Shown here piece by piece: positions 11,801 to 21,001 of a DNA stretch of 64,000 nucleotides. The stretch is taken from the NCBI GenBank assembly GCA_003988855.1, contig QYAI01000043.1:118446-182445 (forward strand). The letters are read 5' to 3'. The DNA comes from Arachnopeziza araneosa. Its lineage: Eukaryota > Ascomycota > Leotiomycetes > Helotiales > Arachnopezizaceae. Positions within the stretch are counted from its first letter, which is position 1, and each line of letters starts with the position of its first letter. A program made the translations under genes and the position numbers. The notes beneath the pieces were generated by a model. The model was not told the origin of the DNA and did no database searches. It worked only from the letters and a program-made list of their open reading frames with translations.

Positions 11801-14800
11801 AGGTGAAATAGGTTCAATGGTACACAACCACGCTGCAGGGAAAACGATTTCGAAGATATTGGATAACTTCCCGACCATCAGCATTGAGTCTGAAATTGCG
11901 CCACTGAACAGAGATGTACTCCGAATCCGATTGTACCTGACACCTGACTTCCGTTGGAATGATAAATACCATGGAACGTCTGAAAGCTATTGGATATGGG
12001 TAGAGAACTCAGAGACTTCAGAGATCTATCACCATGAGTTTTTCATTCTGAATCGAAAGAAGCTCTACGATGATCACGAACTCAATTTCACGATTCCATT
12101 GTCGGACCCACTTCCGACTCAAATCTATGTCAGGGCTGTATCAGACAGATGGCTCGGCGCTGAGACAGTTCATCCAATTTCATTCCAGCACTTAATCAGA
12201 CCAGACACGGAGAGTGTATACACAGATCTTCTCAATCTGCAGCCGCTGCCAATTTCTGCTCTCCAGAATCCCGCCTTAGAGGAAATCTACGGAAAACGAT
12301 TCCAATATTTCAACCCAATGCAAACCCAGATCTTTCACTGTCTCTACCATACACCTGCCAATGTCTTGCTTGGTTCTCCGACAGGGTCTGGAAAGACCAT
12401 AGCTTGCGAGCTAGCGATGTGGTGGGCTTTCCGTGAGAAACCAGGATCGAAAGTAGTCTATATTGCTCCCATGAAAGCTCTCGTCCGCGAACGAGTGAAA
12501 GATTGGGGAGCTCGACTTACAAGACAGATGAACCTCAAGTTGGTCGAGTTGACTGGAGACAATACCCCTGATACTCGCACAATTCGAGATGCAGATATCA
12601 TTATTACTACCCCTGAGAAGTGGGATGGTATCAGTAGAAACTGGGCAACTAGGAGCTATGTCAAGCAGGTCAGCTTGGTTATCATTGATGAGATTCATTT
12701 GCTCGGAGGTGATCGTGGTCCTATTCTTGAAATCATTGTGTCTCGTATGAACTATATTGCCGCTCAGTCGAATAACTCAGTGAGGCTGATGGGTATGTCC
12801 ACAGCCTGCGCAAACGCTACGGATCTTGGAAATTGGCTCGGTGTGAAGGAAGGACTCTTCAACTTTCGACACAGTGTTCGTCCTGTTCCCTTGGAGATTT
12901 TTATCGACGGCTTCCCAGAAGTGCGCGGTTTCTGTCCTTTGATGCAATCCATGAATCGCCCAACATTTCTCGCCATCAAAACTCACAGCCCAGATAAGCC
13001 TGTCATCGTTTTTGTTGCTTCTCGGAGACAGACACGCTTAACTGCGAAAGACTTGATCAATTTCTGTGGAATGGAGGACAATCCTCGTCGGTTTGTTAAA
13101 ATGTCGGAAGATGATCTACAACTCAACCTTTCTCGTGTCAAGGACGATGCATTAAAAGAAGCTTTGAGCTTCGGGATTGGTCTTCATCATGCTGGTTTGA
13201 TTGAGTCAGATCGCTCTCTTGCCGAAGAGCTGTTCGCAAATAACAAAATCCAGATTCTAGTTGCAACCAGCACTCTAGCGTGGGGAGTCAATCTGCCAGC
13301 GCATTTAGTCGTTGTGAAAGGCACTCAATTTTTTGACGCGAAAATCGAAGGATATAAGGATATGGACCTCACTGATGTACTGCAAATGCTTGGCCGTGCT
13401 GGTCGTCCACAATTTGATACCTCGGGTATTGCTCGCATCTTTACACAAGATTCGAAGAAGGCTTTTTATAAACACTTTCTGCATACCGGATTTCCAGTCG
13501 AATCATCTCTGCACAATGTTCTTGACAACCATCTTGGTGCTGAGGTTTCTGCAGAGACCATCACCACCAAGCAAGATGCCCTGGATTATTTGACTTGGAC
13601 TTTCTTTTTCCGTCGACTTCACAAGAACCCTTCTTATTATGGTCTAGAGATCTCTACAGAAGAACACAACACCATTGCTGCTCAACAGATGGCCAATGAC
13701 TATATGATAGCAATGGTTGATAAATCTCTGGGAGAATTAGCAGAATCCAAGTGTCTCGATATGTATCCCAATGGCAACGTTGACTCAACTCCTCTAGGGA
13801 AGATTATGAGTTATTACTACCTTTCTCACCGTACAATTCGTCATCTTGTCAAACATGCCAAACCAAACGCCACATTCACTGACGCACTCTCCTGGATGTC
13901 AAGTGCGATCGAATATGACGAGCTTCCAGTTCGTCACAATGAGGATCTGATCAATGCAGAACTCGCAAAGAATCTACCACTCCCTGTTTCTGCTTTCGAC
14001 AATTTGCCAATGTGGGACCCGCATGTCAAGGCTTTCCTTTTGCTCCAAGCACATATGTCTCGTATCGATCTTCCTATCACAGATTACGTGGGTGATCAAA
14101 CAAGTGTGCTTGATCAAGCAATTCGTATCATCCAAGCCAGTATAGATGTCTTGACTGAAATGGGATATCTTTCCAGTTGCTTACAGATGATTACATTACT
14201 TCAATGTATCAAATGCGCTCGTTGGCCCACCGATTACCCGTTGTCAATTCTTCCTGGTGTAGCTGTGATATCACCTGACAAGAATTTACCTCAGCGCCTT
14301 CAAGATTTCTCAGCAGAGTCGGAAGCAACGTATCAACGGACAATCTCTGCTCTTAAATTATCCTCCAGTACCCTGCCTCGTTTTAACAAGGTTGCAAATA
14401 TGATCCCAAATCTGAGAGTCGACGTCCGAGACATTACTGCATTATCATTGACTGTCGTTCTCAATCGACAAAATGCCTTAAGTGATCGAGAAGGGAAAAT
14501 GTATGCCCCACGTTTTCCAAAATCTCAGACCGAAGGTTGGTTTGTTGTTCTGTGTAAAGAGGATAGAGACGACGTTGTTGCTATCAAGAGAGTTGGATGG
14601 AGTTCTGGCAGTGCTGAAACTGGAAGGGGTCAGGCCAATAGAGCTAGTGCTAGAGCTGTGATCAAACTACCCGGAGCAACCGAATGGACAGGTGGAAGAA
14701 AGATGGACGTTCTAGTGATCAGTGATGGATACTTGGGAATGGTGTACAAGATCAAAGGTGTGGATATTCCGGATCCGCCAATGGTGGTTGATGATGGGAA

Positions 14801-14855
14801 GGAAAAGAAGATCGACAGGATGGAAGTTGCCGCAGGCCCATCTAAGCCCAAGTAA
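8889..14855 (+). CDS. SLH1: Ski2-like DExH RNA helicase Slh1 (ASCC3 homologue)
   Basis: A single intron-less frame encodes 1988 residues, close to yeast Slh1 (1967). It has an acidic N-terminus and two tandem helicase cassettes, each followed by a Sec63-like region. The first cassette has APTGAGKT (303-310), DEVH (425), SATLPNY and a GRAGRPQ motif VI. The second has GSPTGSGKT (1162-1170), DEIH (1267) and LGRAGRPQFD, with GMSTACA in place of the usual SAT motif III. The N-terminal KYGLPVGSERK stretch and total length favour Slh1 over the spliceosomal paralogue Brr2. In yeast and human this family splits collided ribosomes in the RQT/ASCC complex of ribosome-associated quality control. It stands alone on the plus strand after a promoter of about 460 bases. 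Confidence 0.95.
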   Translation: MSPSTVDAAEVQWQTQFAAMRAALADLKLPPKTEKGDLNSYGSDISFDDDDITSGRSGDDVWDFISDDDDEVWSSDPNEDTPLETSTSDYGPQWLKSKCIGLAARKQGLNGEDLQAQIMALLVSDSVEEELQSTLTDIIGYDDLDFVVELISHRNEITSPSPFSTEKDDGIFGKLQTKRQREEALRKRDYEHKHAELAPAMDRTGPQYPHVYKAHSAGNTLDHRGQKYGLPVGSERKEHDKYEEYTIPAAKVGTLGLGRKLVEISEMDGLCRRTFRGYKSLNRMQSLVYPVAYQTSENMLICAPTGAGKTDAAMLTILHAIGQNIVPNPAEQPEASDFVVGLEDFKIVYVAPMKALAAEITQKLGSRLAWLGIQARELTGDMHLTKKEIMQTQIIVTTPEKWDVITRKSTGDTELVQKVRLLIIDEVHMLHDDRGAVLESLVARTERQVESTQSLIRIVGLSATLPNYIDVADFLKVNRHAGLFYFDASFRPVPLEQHFIGVKGKPNTKASRDNIDNTTFEKVKDILQQDKQIMVFVHSRKDTFNSAKMLYEKAIDQFCVDLFDPTGHPQYEAAQKEMKASRGRELRELLPKGIGIHHAGMARSDRNLMEKLFGNGVLKVLCCTATLAWGVNLPAAAVIIKGTQVYSAQEGKFIDLGILDVLQIFGRAGRPQFQDTGIGMICTTQDKLAHYLQAVTSQVPIESRFSKHLVDNLNAEIALGTVTSVPEAVTWLGYSYLFVRMQRNPMAYGIDWTESRDDPTLVQRRRQLVIQAARTLQKNQMIIFNETTEELRSKDIGRIASQFYILHTSIEIFNSLMKAQASEADVLTMIALSGEFDNIQSRDTESKELERLRDEAAPCQVADGNDSPHVKTNLLLQSYISRANIEDFALVNDLNYVAQQSARICRALFMIALNRRWGHQCMVLLSLCKSIEKRMWAFQHPLHQFDLPKPVMNQLDSKESVTIEMMRDMEPGEIGSMVHNHAAGKTISKILDNFPTISIESEIAPLNRDVLRIRLYLTPDFRWNDKYHGTSESYWIWVENSETSEIYHHEFFILNRKKLYDDHELNFTIPLSDPLPTQIYVRAVSDRWLGAETVHPISFQHLIRPDTESVYTDLLNLQPLPISALQNPALEEIYGKRFQYFNPMQTQIFHCLYHTPANVLLGSPTGSGKTIACELAMWWAFREKPGSKVVYIAPMKALVRERVKDWGARLTRQMNLKLVELTGDNTPDTRTIRDADIIITTPEKWDGISRNWATRSYVKQVSLVIIDEIHLLGGDRGPILEIIVSRMNYIAAQSNNSVRLMGMSTACANATDLGNWLGVKEGLFNFRHSVRPVPLEIFIDGFPEVRGFCPLMQSMNRPTFLAIKTHSPDKPVIVFVASRRQTRLTAKDLINFCGMEDNPRRFVKMSEDDLQLNLSRVKDDALKEALSFGIGLHHAGLIESDRSLAEELFANNKIQILVATSTLAWGVNLPAHLVVVKGTQFFDAKIEGYKDMDLTDVLQMLGRAGRPQFDTSGIARIFTQDSKKAFYKHFLHTGFPVESSLHNVLDNHLGAEVSAETITTKQDALDYLTWTFFFRRLHKNPSYYGLEISTEEHNTIAAQQMANDYMIAMVDKSLGELAESKCLDMYPNGNVDSTPLGKIMSYYYLSHRTIRHLVKHAKPNATFTDALSWMSSAIEYDELPVRHNEDLINAELAKNLPLPVSAFDNLPMWDPHVKAFLLLQAHMSRIDLPITDYVGDQTSVLDQAIRIIQASIDVLTEMGYLSSCLQMITLLQCIKCARWPTDYPLSILPGVAVISPDKNLPQRLQDFSAESEATYQRTISALKLSSSTLPRFNKVANMIPNLRVDVRDITALSLTVVLNRQNALSDREGKMYAPRFPKSQTEGWFVVLCKEDRDDVVAIKRVGWSSGSAETGRGQANRASARAVIKLPGATEWTGGRKMDVLVISDGYLGMVYKIKGVDIPDPPMVVDDGKEKKIDRMEVAAGPSKPK

Positions 14856-15265
14856 TGGGATTGTTTGTTGAAATCAATCACTACACTTGGACCCTTTATG
14901 TCACTATCAACTGCTTGTATTTGCATCTACAGCTTGTTTACTTCTACCTAGACACGATAACCGACTGAGATTTCTATTACTCTAAAGTTATCAGTGCTTG
15001 ACCACGTTCGGAGACGTTTACTTACGTAGATAATGTCATTGAATGCGAGTTTTACCGAGTCGCCGACATTTATGTTTCAACAGAACTTATCTCCATTATC
15101 TCCGCCTGATCCCCGAGAAACGTCATATTTTTGAGGAAGATTATCAAGTCACTAAGCAAATTGAAGTGCTTATTACCTCATTATTGAAAGCAGAATTTTT
15201 TCCTGGGATATCACAAGTCAATTCTGATACCAGAAAATCCAGGAAGTTCCTGTCCACCACTTAAT
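14856..15265. other. Gene-free interval
   Basis: About 410 bases covering the SLH1 3' UTR and the promoter of the first SDR gene. The 73-codon open frame at 15043-15264 shows no recognisable protein and ends just before the SDR start. Confidence 0.5.
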
Positions 15266-16095
15266 ATGGCTTCCCCCAATCAAACAGTGGTTCTCATCAC
15301 AGGTATACCTTGACCGATTCAATAGAATTTCATTACTCACTTTAGTTTCTAGGTGCAAATAAAGGTATTGGCTACGAAGTTACCAAAAACCTTCTCCTCC
15401 ACTCGGAAATATACCATATCATCCTGACAGCTCGCTCCTTCTCTGATGCCACATCTGTAGCTACCAGCCTCCGCTCTCTACCAACTATTAAAGGAACCGT
15501 AACTCCCCTCCAATTAGACATCACATCCATGGCATCGATCCAAGCAGCGGCTAAGTCTATCCAAGAGACCTACGGCCATCTGGATATCCTCATCAACAAC
15601 GCCGGAATCGTCTCTAAGCTTACCGATGCCGCAGAAAACATGCAAGAGGTCCTCTCCGTCAACGTAGTTGGATCATTCGCCGTAACTGAAGCCTTCCTCC
15701 CCCTGTTGCGCAAAAGCTCCTCTTCCCCCCCCCGACTCATCTTTGTTTCCTCCTCCGTTGGCTCCCTGACGCATGCTTCGGATCCCACGTCTAAGTACTA
15801 CAATCCAGCGGGTATACAGTATCGTACTAGCAAGGCCGCTTTGAACATGGTTATGGTGCAGTATACAGCGAGGATGAAGGTGGAGGGGGAGAAGACAGAG
15901 AAGGGACATGAGATCTTGGTTCACGGGGCTGATCCGGGACTTTGCGCGACGGACTTGGTGAATAAGGAGTGGCAAATTAAGAGGGGTGCTGTTTCGGCGG
16001 AGGTTGGTGGTGAGAGGGTTGCTGTTACGGTCAGAGGGGAGAGGGATGAGTGGGTAGGAAAGGTAGTCGGTGAGTATGGGGTTAGTCCTTGGTGA
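15266..16095 (+). CDS. Classical short-chain dehydrogenase/reductase
   Basis: The start ATG at 15266 lies in a 37-nt first exon (15266-15302) that encodes the beginning of the cofactor motif. A 50-nt intron (15303-15352) follows, then exon 2 (15353-16095), giving 259 residues. The split motif TG|ANKGIG is the TGxxxGxG of classical SDRs; NNAG, a VSSS catalytic serine region and YRTSK (YxxxK) follow in order. The C-terminal part is charged. The fold binds NAD(P)H and acts on an alcohol or ketone, but the substrate cannot be read from the sequence. It is followed on the same strand by a second SDR gene 490 bases downstream; the two are not close copies. Confidence 0.9.
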
Positions 16096-16584
16096 GGTGC
16101 CGCTTTCTCGATTTCGGTTTGGGGGAGCGAAAGATCAGATAACAGATCAAATTATATATCGAAGTGTGCAAACGATTTATCTGATCTGGGTGGGCAGAGA
16201 GTTGCAGACTGCATGCATCTTTCGTATATCTTCACGTTGCACAGGTTGTTCTGGGGTCATGCAGCTACCCCGGAGCTCTATCCAACTCCTTGTCAATCAT
16301 GCAGCTTATCACCGTCTCATTGGATAAAACTTCAACTTGATACACGAGACTTACATCAAATTCTGTGAAACGTTCAAAAGTGAGGAGAAAATTCTCTGCC
16401 ACGTCACAGTACTACCACTGTTTTTTTACAAATTCATCCTCGATTACACTTTCAACTCCAGACTTTCCAAGCAATATACATCACTCAATAGCTCCCACCA
16501 TCATTATACATCTTCAAGACTTTGATTTCAATTTCCACGCGAGTATCCACATCATAAACCTCAAATCCAATATCGACAACGAGA
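16096..16584. other. Gene-free interval between two SDR genes
   Basis: About 490 bases. It holds the 3' end of the first SDR gene and the promoter and leader of the second. No coding potential recognised. Confidence 0.5.
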
Positions 16585-17563
16585 ATGCCTCAACTTGTCT
16601 GGCTAATTACAGGCTGTACATCTGGCTTTGGAGAAGTATTTGTCACCGAAGCACTTTCACGAGGAGACAAAGTCATCGCCACGGGGCGCTCAGCAACTAC
16701 CCGCCTTTCACACCTGCGCGACCTTGGAGCTTCAATTCTCGACTTGGATGTAACCCTCCCACAGACTGAGATTGACGCAATTATCACCGCCGCCATAGCC
16801 ATCTACGGGCACATTGACGTCTTAGTCAACAATGCCGGATACGTAGAATTAGGGCTGGCCGAAGGGATATCGTAGGCGTCCTCCTGTTACGAAAAGTAGA
16901 TTATGAACAAACGAATGACGACTGATTGATGACAGGAGAGAACAATTTACCCAACAACTCTCGGTCAATTTCCTTGGTCCAGTGGCAGTCACCACTTCTC
17001 TCCTGCCTCACTTCCGCTCTCGCAAAGCAGGGAAGATAGCCTTTACGAATTCCATCTGGGGGATTGACAACGAGCCTCTCCTCACGCCCTACGCCTGTAG
17101 CAAGCACGCCTTGTCAGCCTACGCGCTCGGGCTGCACCACGAAGTCTCCCAATTCGGGATCTCGAGCGTCACCTTCTTCATCGGCCATTTCCGGACCCCG
17201 ATCGTGGAGCATGCGACGAAGAGCTTTGACGCCGAGAAGCTGGCCGATTACATACCGATGATGGGCGTCCTGCAGCAGATGATCCCCGCTGTCGATGGCT
17301 GCCAGCCTGGCGATCCGGTGAAGGGGGTCAGGTTGATGGTGGACGTGCTCAAGGGAGAGGGCGTGGCACAGGGGAAGAAATTGCCCCATCAGATGGCCGT
17401 TGGGGCGGATGCCGTGGCGTTGACTAGAGTACTGGCGAACGAGAGGTTGAAGGAGTTGGAGGAGTGGGGAGATCTTGGGCAGGGAACGGATCTCGAAGAG
17501 CCGAAGAAAGGGCTTTGGGCCGAGTTGGAGAAGAAGGGGGTGGTGAGATCGGTGGATCTGTAG
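16585..17563 (+). CDS. Short-chain dehydrogenase/reductase
   Basis: Two exons (16585-16871 and 16936-17563) joined by a 64-nt intron (GTAGGC donor, GACAG acceptor) give 304 residues; the unspliced frame stops at 16875. It has the cofactor motif TGCTSGFG (residues 9-16), NNAG, and YACSK as the YxxxK active-site pair. The second exon is much richer in G+C than its surroundings, including the first exon. Fungal relatives with this TGCTSGFG form are generally annotated as oxidoreductases with a ketone or steroid-like substrate, so no firm function is given. It is the second of two tandem SDRs. Confidence 0.88.
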
Positions 17564-18681
17564 ATATTGCGGTTTTGTGGGAGTTCTGGCATAAAACGCG
17601 AGGCTTTTCTACCATTTCACGAATGATGAAGCGTCAGATTTTTAGAGGGAGGTAGATATTCTCTGGTTATTGGTACCCAGAACCTAAAACCAATACCGAG
17701 ACTATTTAGCACTGCACGAAAGCAAGTAACCTCAGCACCTAGTTTGCTTCGGAGATGGGGGGAATCTTCAATGTAGTGTAGACTTATTTACTTGAAAGTT
17801 CTATTTGAAATATGAAATAACTGGAAGACGAAATGAATGTCATGGCTACATTTGTTTAAATAACTGCGGTTCAATACTTTACCCCGATATAGTCACACAT
17901 AACATACTTGGCCGACGAGCAATATCAAAAGAAGAATTCGAGATAAAGACTTGATGGAATAGACTAAAAGGTGACGAAAAGGGGGTATATAATTGCTAAT
18001 TTGCCCTAACATGATTGAAACGGCCTCTGCAGGAGATCTGAGAGAATACATCGGAGCCAGACTCTCATCAAAGTCCTGAAAGAATCCATCAATCTAATTA
18101 ACGCTTCGCTAAGCTCTCCTTAGGCTACGTTCTTTTACAAAACCTAAAGTCAACCTAACGTAATCTTATACAAACTAGGAAAGTGTTTGCAAAAGAAAAT
18201 ATTCTCTGCATTCCACTGCCTCAAAAGTAGTCTAGTATCGGCATTGGCTTCATCTCCCTTTAGACAAACCACCATCTGCTTCGCTTAACATGGCTAGGAC
18301 TTGGCAGAATATTCAACAAGGTGAGGTAGGAGAACCGTCCTATTATGCGTTGGAGGGATATCTCGTCGGGTCGAAGGTTATAAAAACTCAAATAGGGAAC
18401 CTCCGAGTGCAGGCATGACGTATCATGACGGCAGTGGGTAGGTGGCGTTGGAAAGGTTGAAACCAACGGTATTACGAAGAAAGAAGGATATTTACGTTTG
18501 CAAGGTATTCCAAGAGCGGTGTGTAATTTTTAAATGAGCAGGAGGAATATGGCAAATATTTCCGATACATACAAGTTCAAAGCATAGACCTAAACGCGAC
18601 TAGGCGAGGAAATATGTAGAATAATGATAATTTGGGCAGCGTAAATATGAATAATCTTGCTAAGAGGAATCACATCAACTC
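17564..18681. other. Gene-free interval
   Basis: About 1.1 kb between the 3' ends of two converging loci. It is AT-rich with scattered stops in all frames. I see no gene, repeat or RNA. Confidence 0.5.
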
Positions 18682-19542
18682 TTAACCTTGTGAATATGAA
18701 TTATCTAAGCGGATATGCTCCTCGAGCCAATTGATCAAAGCTAGTAACTGAACGGCTTCCTCAATGCGGTCTTTTGGCTCCTCATGGTTATATCTTCAAG
18801 ACTCAAAAACATGCAAGAAGACACTAGTTAAGTCCTCATGTTCTGTCATTTTTCCTGATGGAAAAGAGAGATATTCATTAGAGAAATATGTATAGATAAA
18901 TCGATGACTGGTCTGATACGCTGAGACGAGGAATACACTTAAGAGTATTCTAATTAGTAGGTATCGCAAGTTTATGAGAACACTAACTGCGTACTGTTTC
19001 GCAACCTCGCTGAGGCTTACTGTCTCTTTCATCCGGCCGCATACAATGCCAATGGGCTCACTGATGATTTGAGCAAATTCCGGATCAGAGGCCATCCCTT
19101 CCTCGTCATCTTCGTATTCTTCCCACTTGCTGAACATGCGCTTTGCCTCAATGCCGCAATATGAGGCTGAATTTAAACGGCGCCATTTGCCTGCTTGAAA
19201 CCCTTTCCATACAAGAGATCCATCATTGACGCTCGTTGCATCAAGAAGGGGAATATAATATGAGGTAGGAGCTGCGTAGATCTCTAAGCGTTCCTAGATG
19301 CCAGAATCTCCAGCAACTGGACGAGTCAAGTCACACAAGGCGCCTAGAAATTCATGAGCTAGAGCAGTGGTAAGCTCTTCTGGCTTGACGCGATCCTCGT
19401 AAGCGGATCGTTCAACGGGGTCATTCGCAGAAGGTGCGTAAGGTGACGACGAAAAGCCGTCTGTAGATGATTCTATAGGGGAAGAGGAGAAACCTATCCC
19501 TACGCCGCTAACATATCCGGGTTTCTGTGAAATTTGTGCCAT
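18682..19542 (-). pseudogene. Unknown protein gene interrupted by one in-frame TAG
   Basis: The likely start is the ATG at 19542 in a GCCATGGCA context; the longer upstream frame lacks an ATG. The frame is open from there to 18995, except for one TAG at 19296-19294. A 200-nt intron (18994-18794, GTACGC donor) joins to a last exon 18793-18682 ending in IEEAVQLLALINWLEEHI. The two exons total 660 nt, exactly in frame, so a 218-residue product is broken by a single nonsense codon. The segment after the stop (LEIYAAPTSYYIPLL, SLVWKGFQAGKWRRL) looks like real protein. I found no in-phase donor that would remove the TAG as an intron. The family is not recognised. A sequencing error is possible. Confidence 0.5.
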
Positions 19543-19931
19543 GGCCTCCCTCGCTGAACGCGGTGACTGGATGCTGGTTGACTGCAAGATTCAAGTAATG
19601 CAACTAGGGCAATATAATAGGAACTGAGGAATCGAAATTGAAGACGAATATCATGGTATGGTTTTGAAACAACTTGTTCTCTGTTATACTGGCTGAATTC
19701 TCTGACTATCTCTCCCTCTTTGGCGGATTCTAATTACCTACGTGCTGAGTCTATTCTAGGCTTCAGTATTGGCAGGATTCCATCGCCGCTAACAGCAATG
19801 CGAAGGACCTTTAAAGCTTGAGATGGTGATTAGGGGCAGGTAAAGAAGAGACTTCAATCCTAGTTTTTCTTCCCATCTTCCACTTTGTATGGTCTTCCAA
19901 GTTCTTTGAATTTTGCACATTGTAATCTTAA
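19543..19931. other. Gene-free interval
   Basis: About 390 bases between two divergent damaged loci. A TAA in the frame of the downstream fragment sits at 19929-19931, so the missing N-terminus of that fragment is not simply upstream. Confidence 0.4.
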
Positions 19932-20684
19932 CACTCTCGAAAAGAGAACCATCCCCTTGCAAACATGGCAGGCTGGACGTTTATCAAAGGAGAGACCAGC
20001 ATGTCGACCACTGATTTCTATGCCGCTCCGACAGTGGAGACGGCCTACTTTGACGAGCTCTCACAGATTTTGAAGGAGTTTCCTCAGTACACAAATGTGG
20101 TGTTTTTGGACCACGTGATACATAGGCACGATGCCTTCATTCTCTCTCTCTTTTGCATGGTGCTGGTTAACGGGAGCAGATCCGCAAAAGAAGCCCACAG
20201 TTCCCACGAGCCTTTATCGCTCACGCATTCCGATTCCTCGACTAAGGGAGGGTTAAACCGCGTAGACATATATATTAGAGACAACCCCGGACTTGAAGGC
20301 GTACCTTTCGACATGCTAAAGTGTGTCCTGCTTTCTTGAGCTGTTTCTTCATTTTCCTAACCGTTTTGGAAAGCATTAGCTCTCTTGTTACATCCCTTTT
20401 AATTCTAGTAGATGACGCTAATAATTTATTAACCTAGCATGTGGAGATTGATTTGCAGAGGACCAAACAACGACTGGCCGCTAGGCCTCTGCGACTACCG
20501 CAGCGTCGATGTCGACAACGACATCGTATTCAATGAAGGCGACACAAAGAACACGCTCCTGCACTTTAACCCTAATCATCAGTGGTGCTGGAAGTCGGAC
20601 ATGGGCATGGATGACATAACTGTGTTTCGAGATGCCGTCTTACCAGGCCGTGAAGCTCCACGTAAATCTTTCCTCCGTTTGTAG
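19932..20684 (+). pseudogene. AsaB/CmcJ-like oxidoreductase remnant (truncated)
   Basis: Two recognisable blocks are present. The first (19932 to about 20320) has NHPLANMAGWTFIKGETSMS, VVFLDHVIHR and NRVDIYIRD. The second (20438-20684) has MWRLICRGPNNDWPLGLCDY, RSVDVDNDI and FNPNHQWCW, which fit the fungal AsaB/CmcJ-like hydroxylase/desaturase family (GA4-desaturase type) that occurs in secondary-metabolite clusters. An intron near 20322-20437 would join them. Intact members have about 60 further residues at the N-terminus and a PH-x-AF motif near the end. Here a stop codon lies just before the first block, and the end reads APRKSF followed by a stop. An extra stretch around 20130-20170 also does not fit. 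I therefore call it a remnant; an unusual short variant is possible. Confidence 0.55.
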
Positions 20685-21001
20685 CAAGACCTGGCATTTG
20701 TTGGGCGAGCACATCATCTCACTACCCAGGCCATGTCGACTTCAGCGCAGAGATGGGTTTCTCATGTCATTTCAATGCGGTCGCTTTTCTCACCAAGCAG
20801 AGAAGAAGATATTCTCAGGGCATTCCCCCGCCAATTGACGGAGAGGACGGGACGGGACATGGCGCTTTTAGTGTCTACGCTAGCCGCATACAGGACTAGC
20901 GCACCGAGTTCTCGATTTTACGACGCGTCCGATCATAAACGAGCACGTGATAGATTAGGGCTGCTCCCAGCGCTAGTCCACAGGCTCTTAGCGCTTAGGT
21001 A
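20685..21001. other. Interval between two converging degraded genes
   Basis: About 320 bases. Open frames exist but none resembles the expected 3' ends of the AsaB/CmcJ-like or DUF3176 genes that flank it. Both flanking genes lose their normal C-termini here. Confidence 0.4.

Noticed and set aside
19297..19380. Possible 48-nt intron (GTGTGA to CTAG) removing the in-frame TAG
   Set aside because: Joining at these sites shifts the frame and creates a stop within three codons; no donor in the right phase was found.
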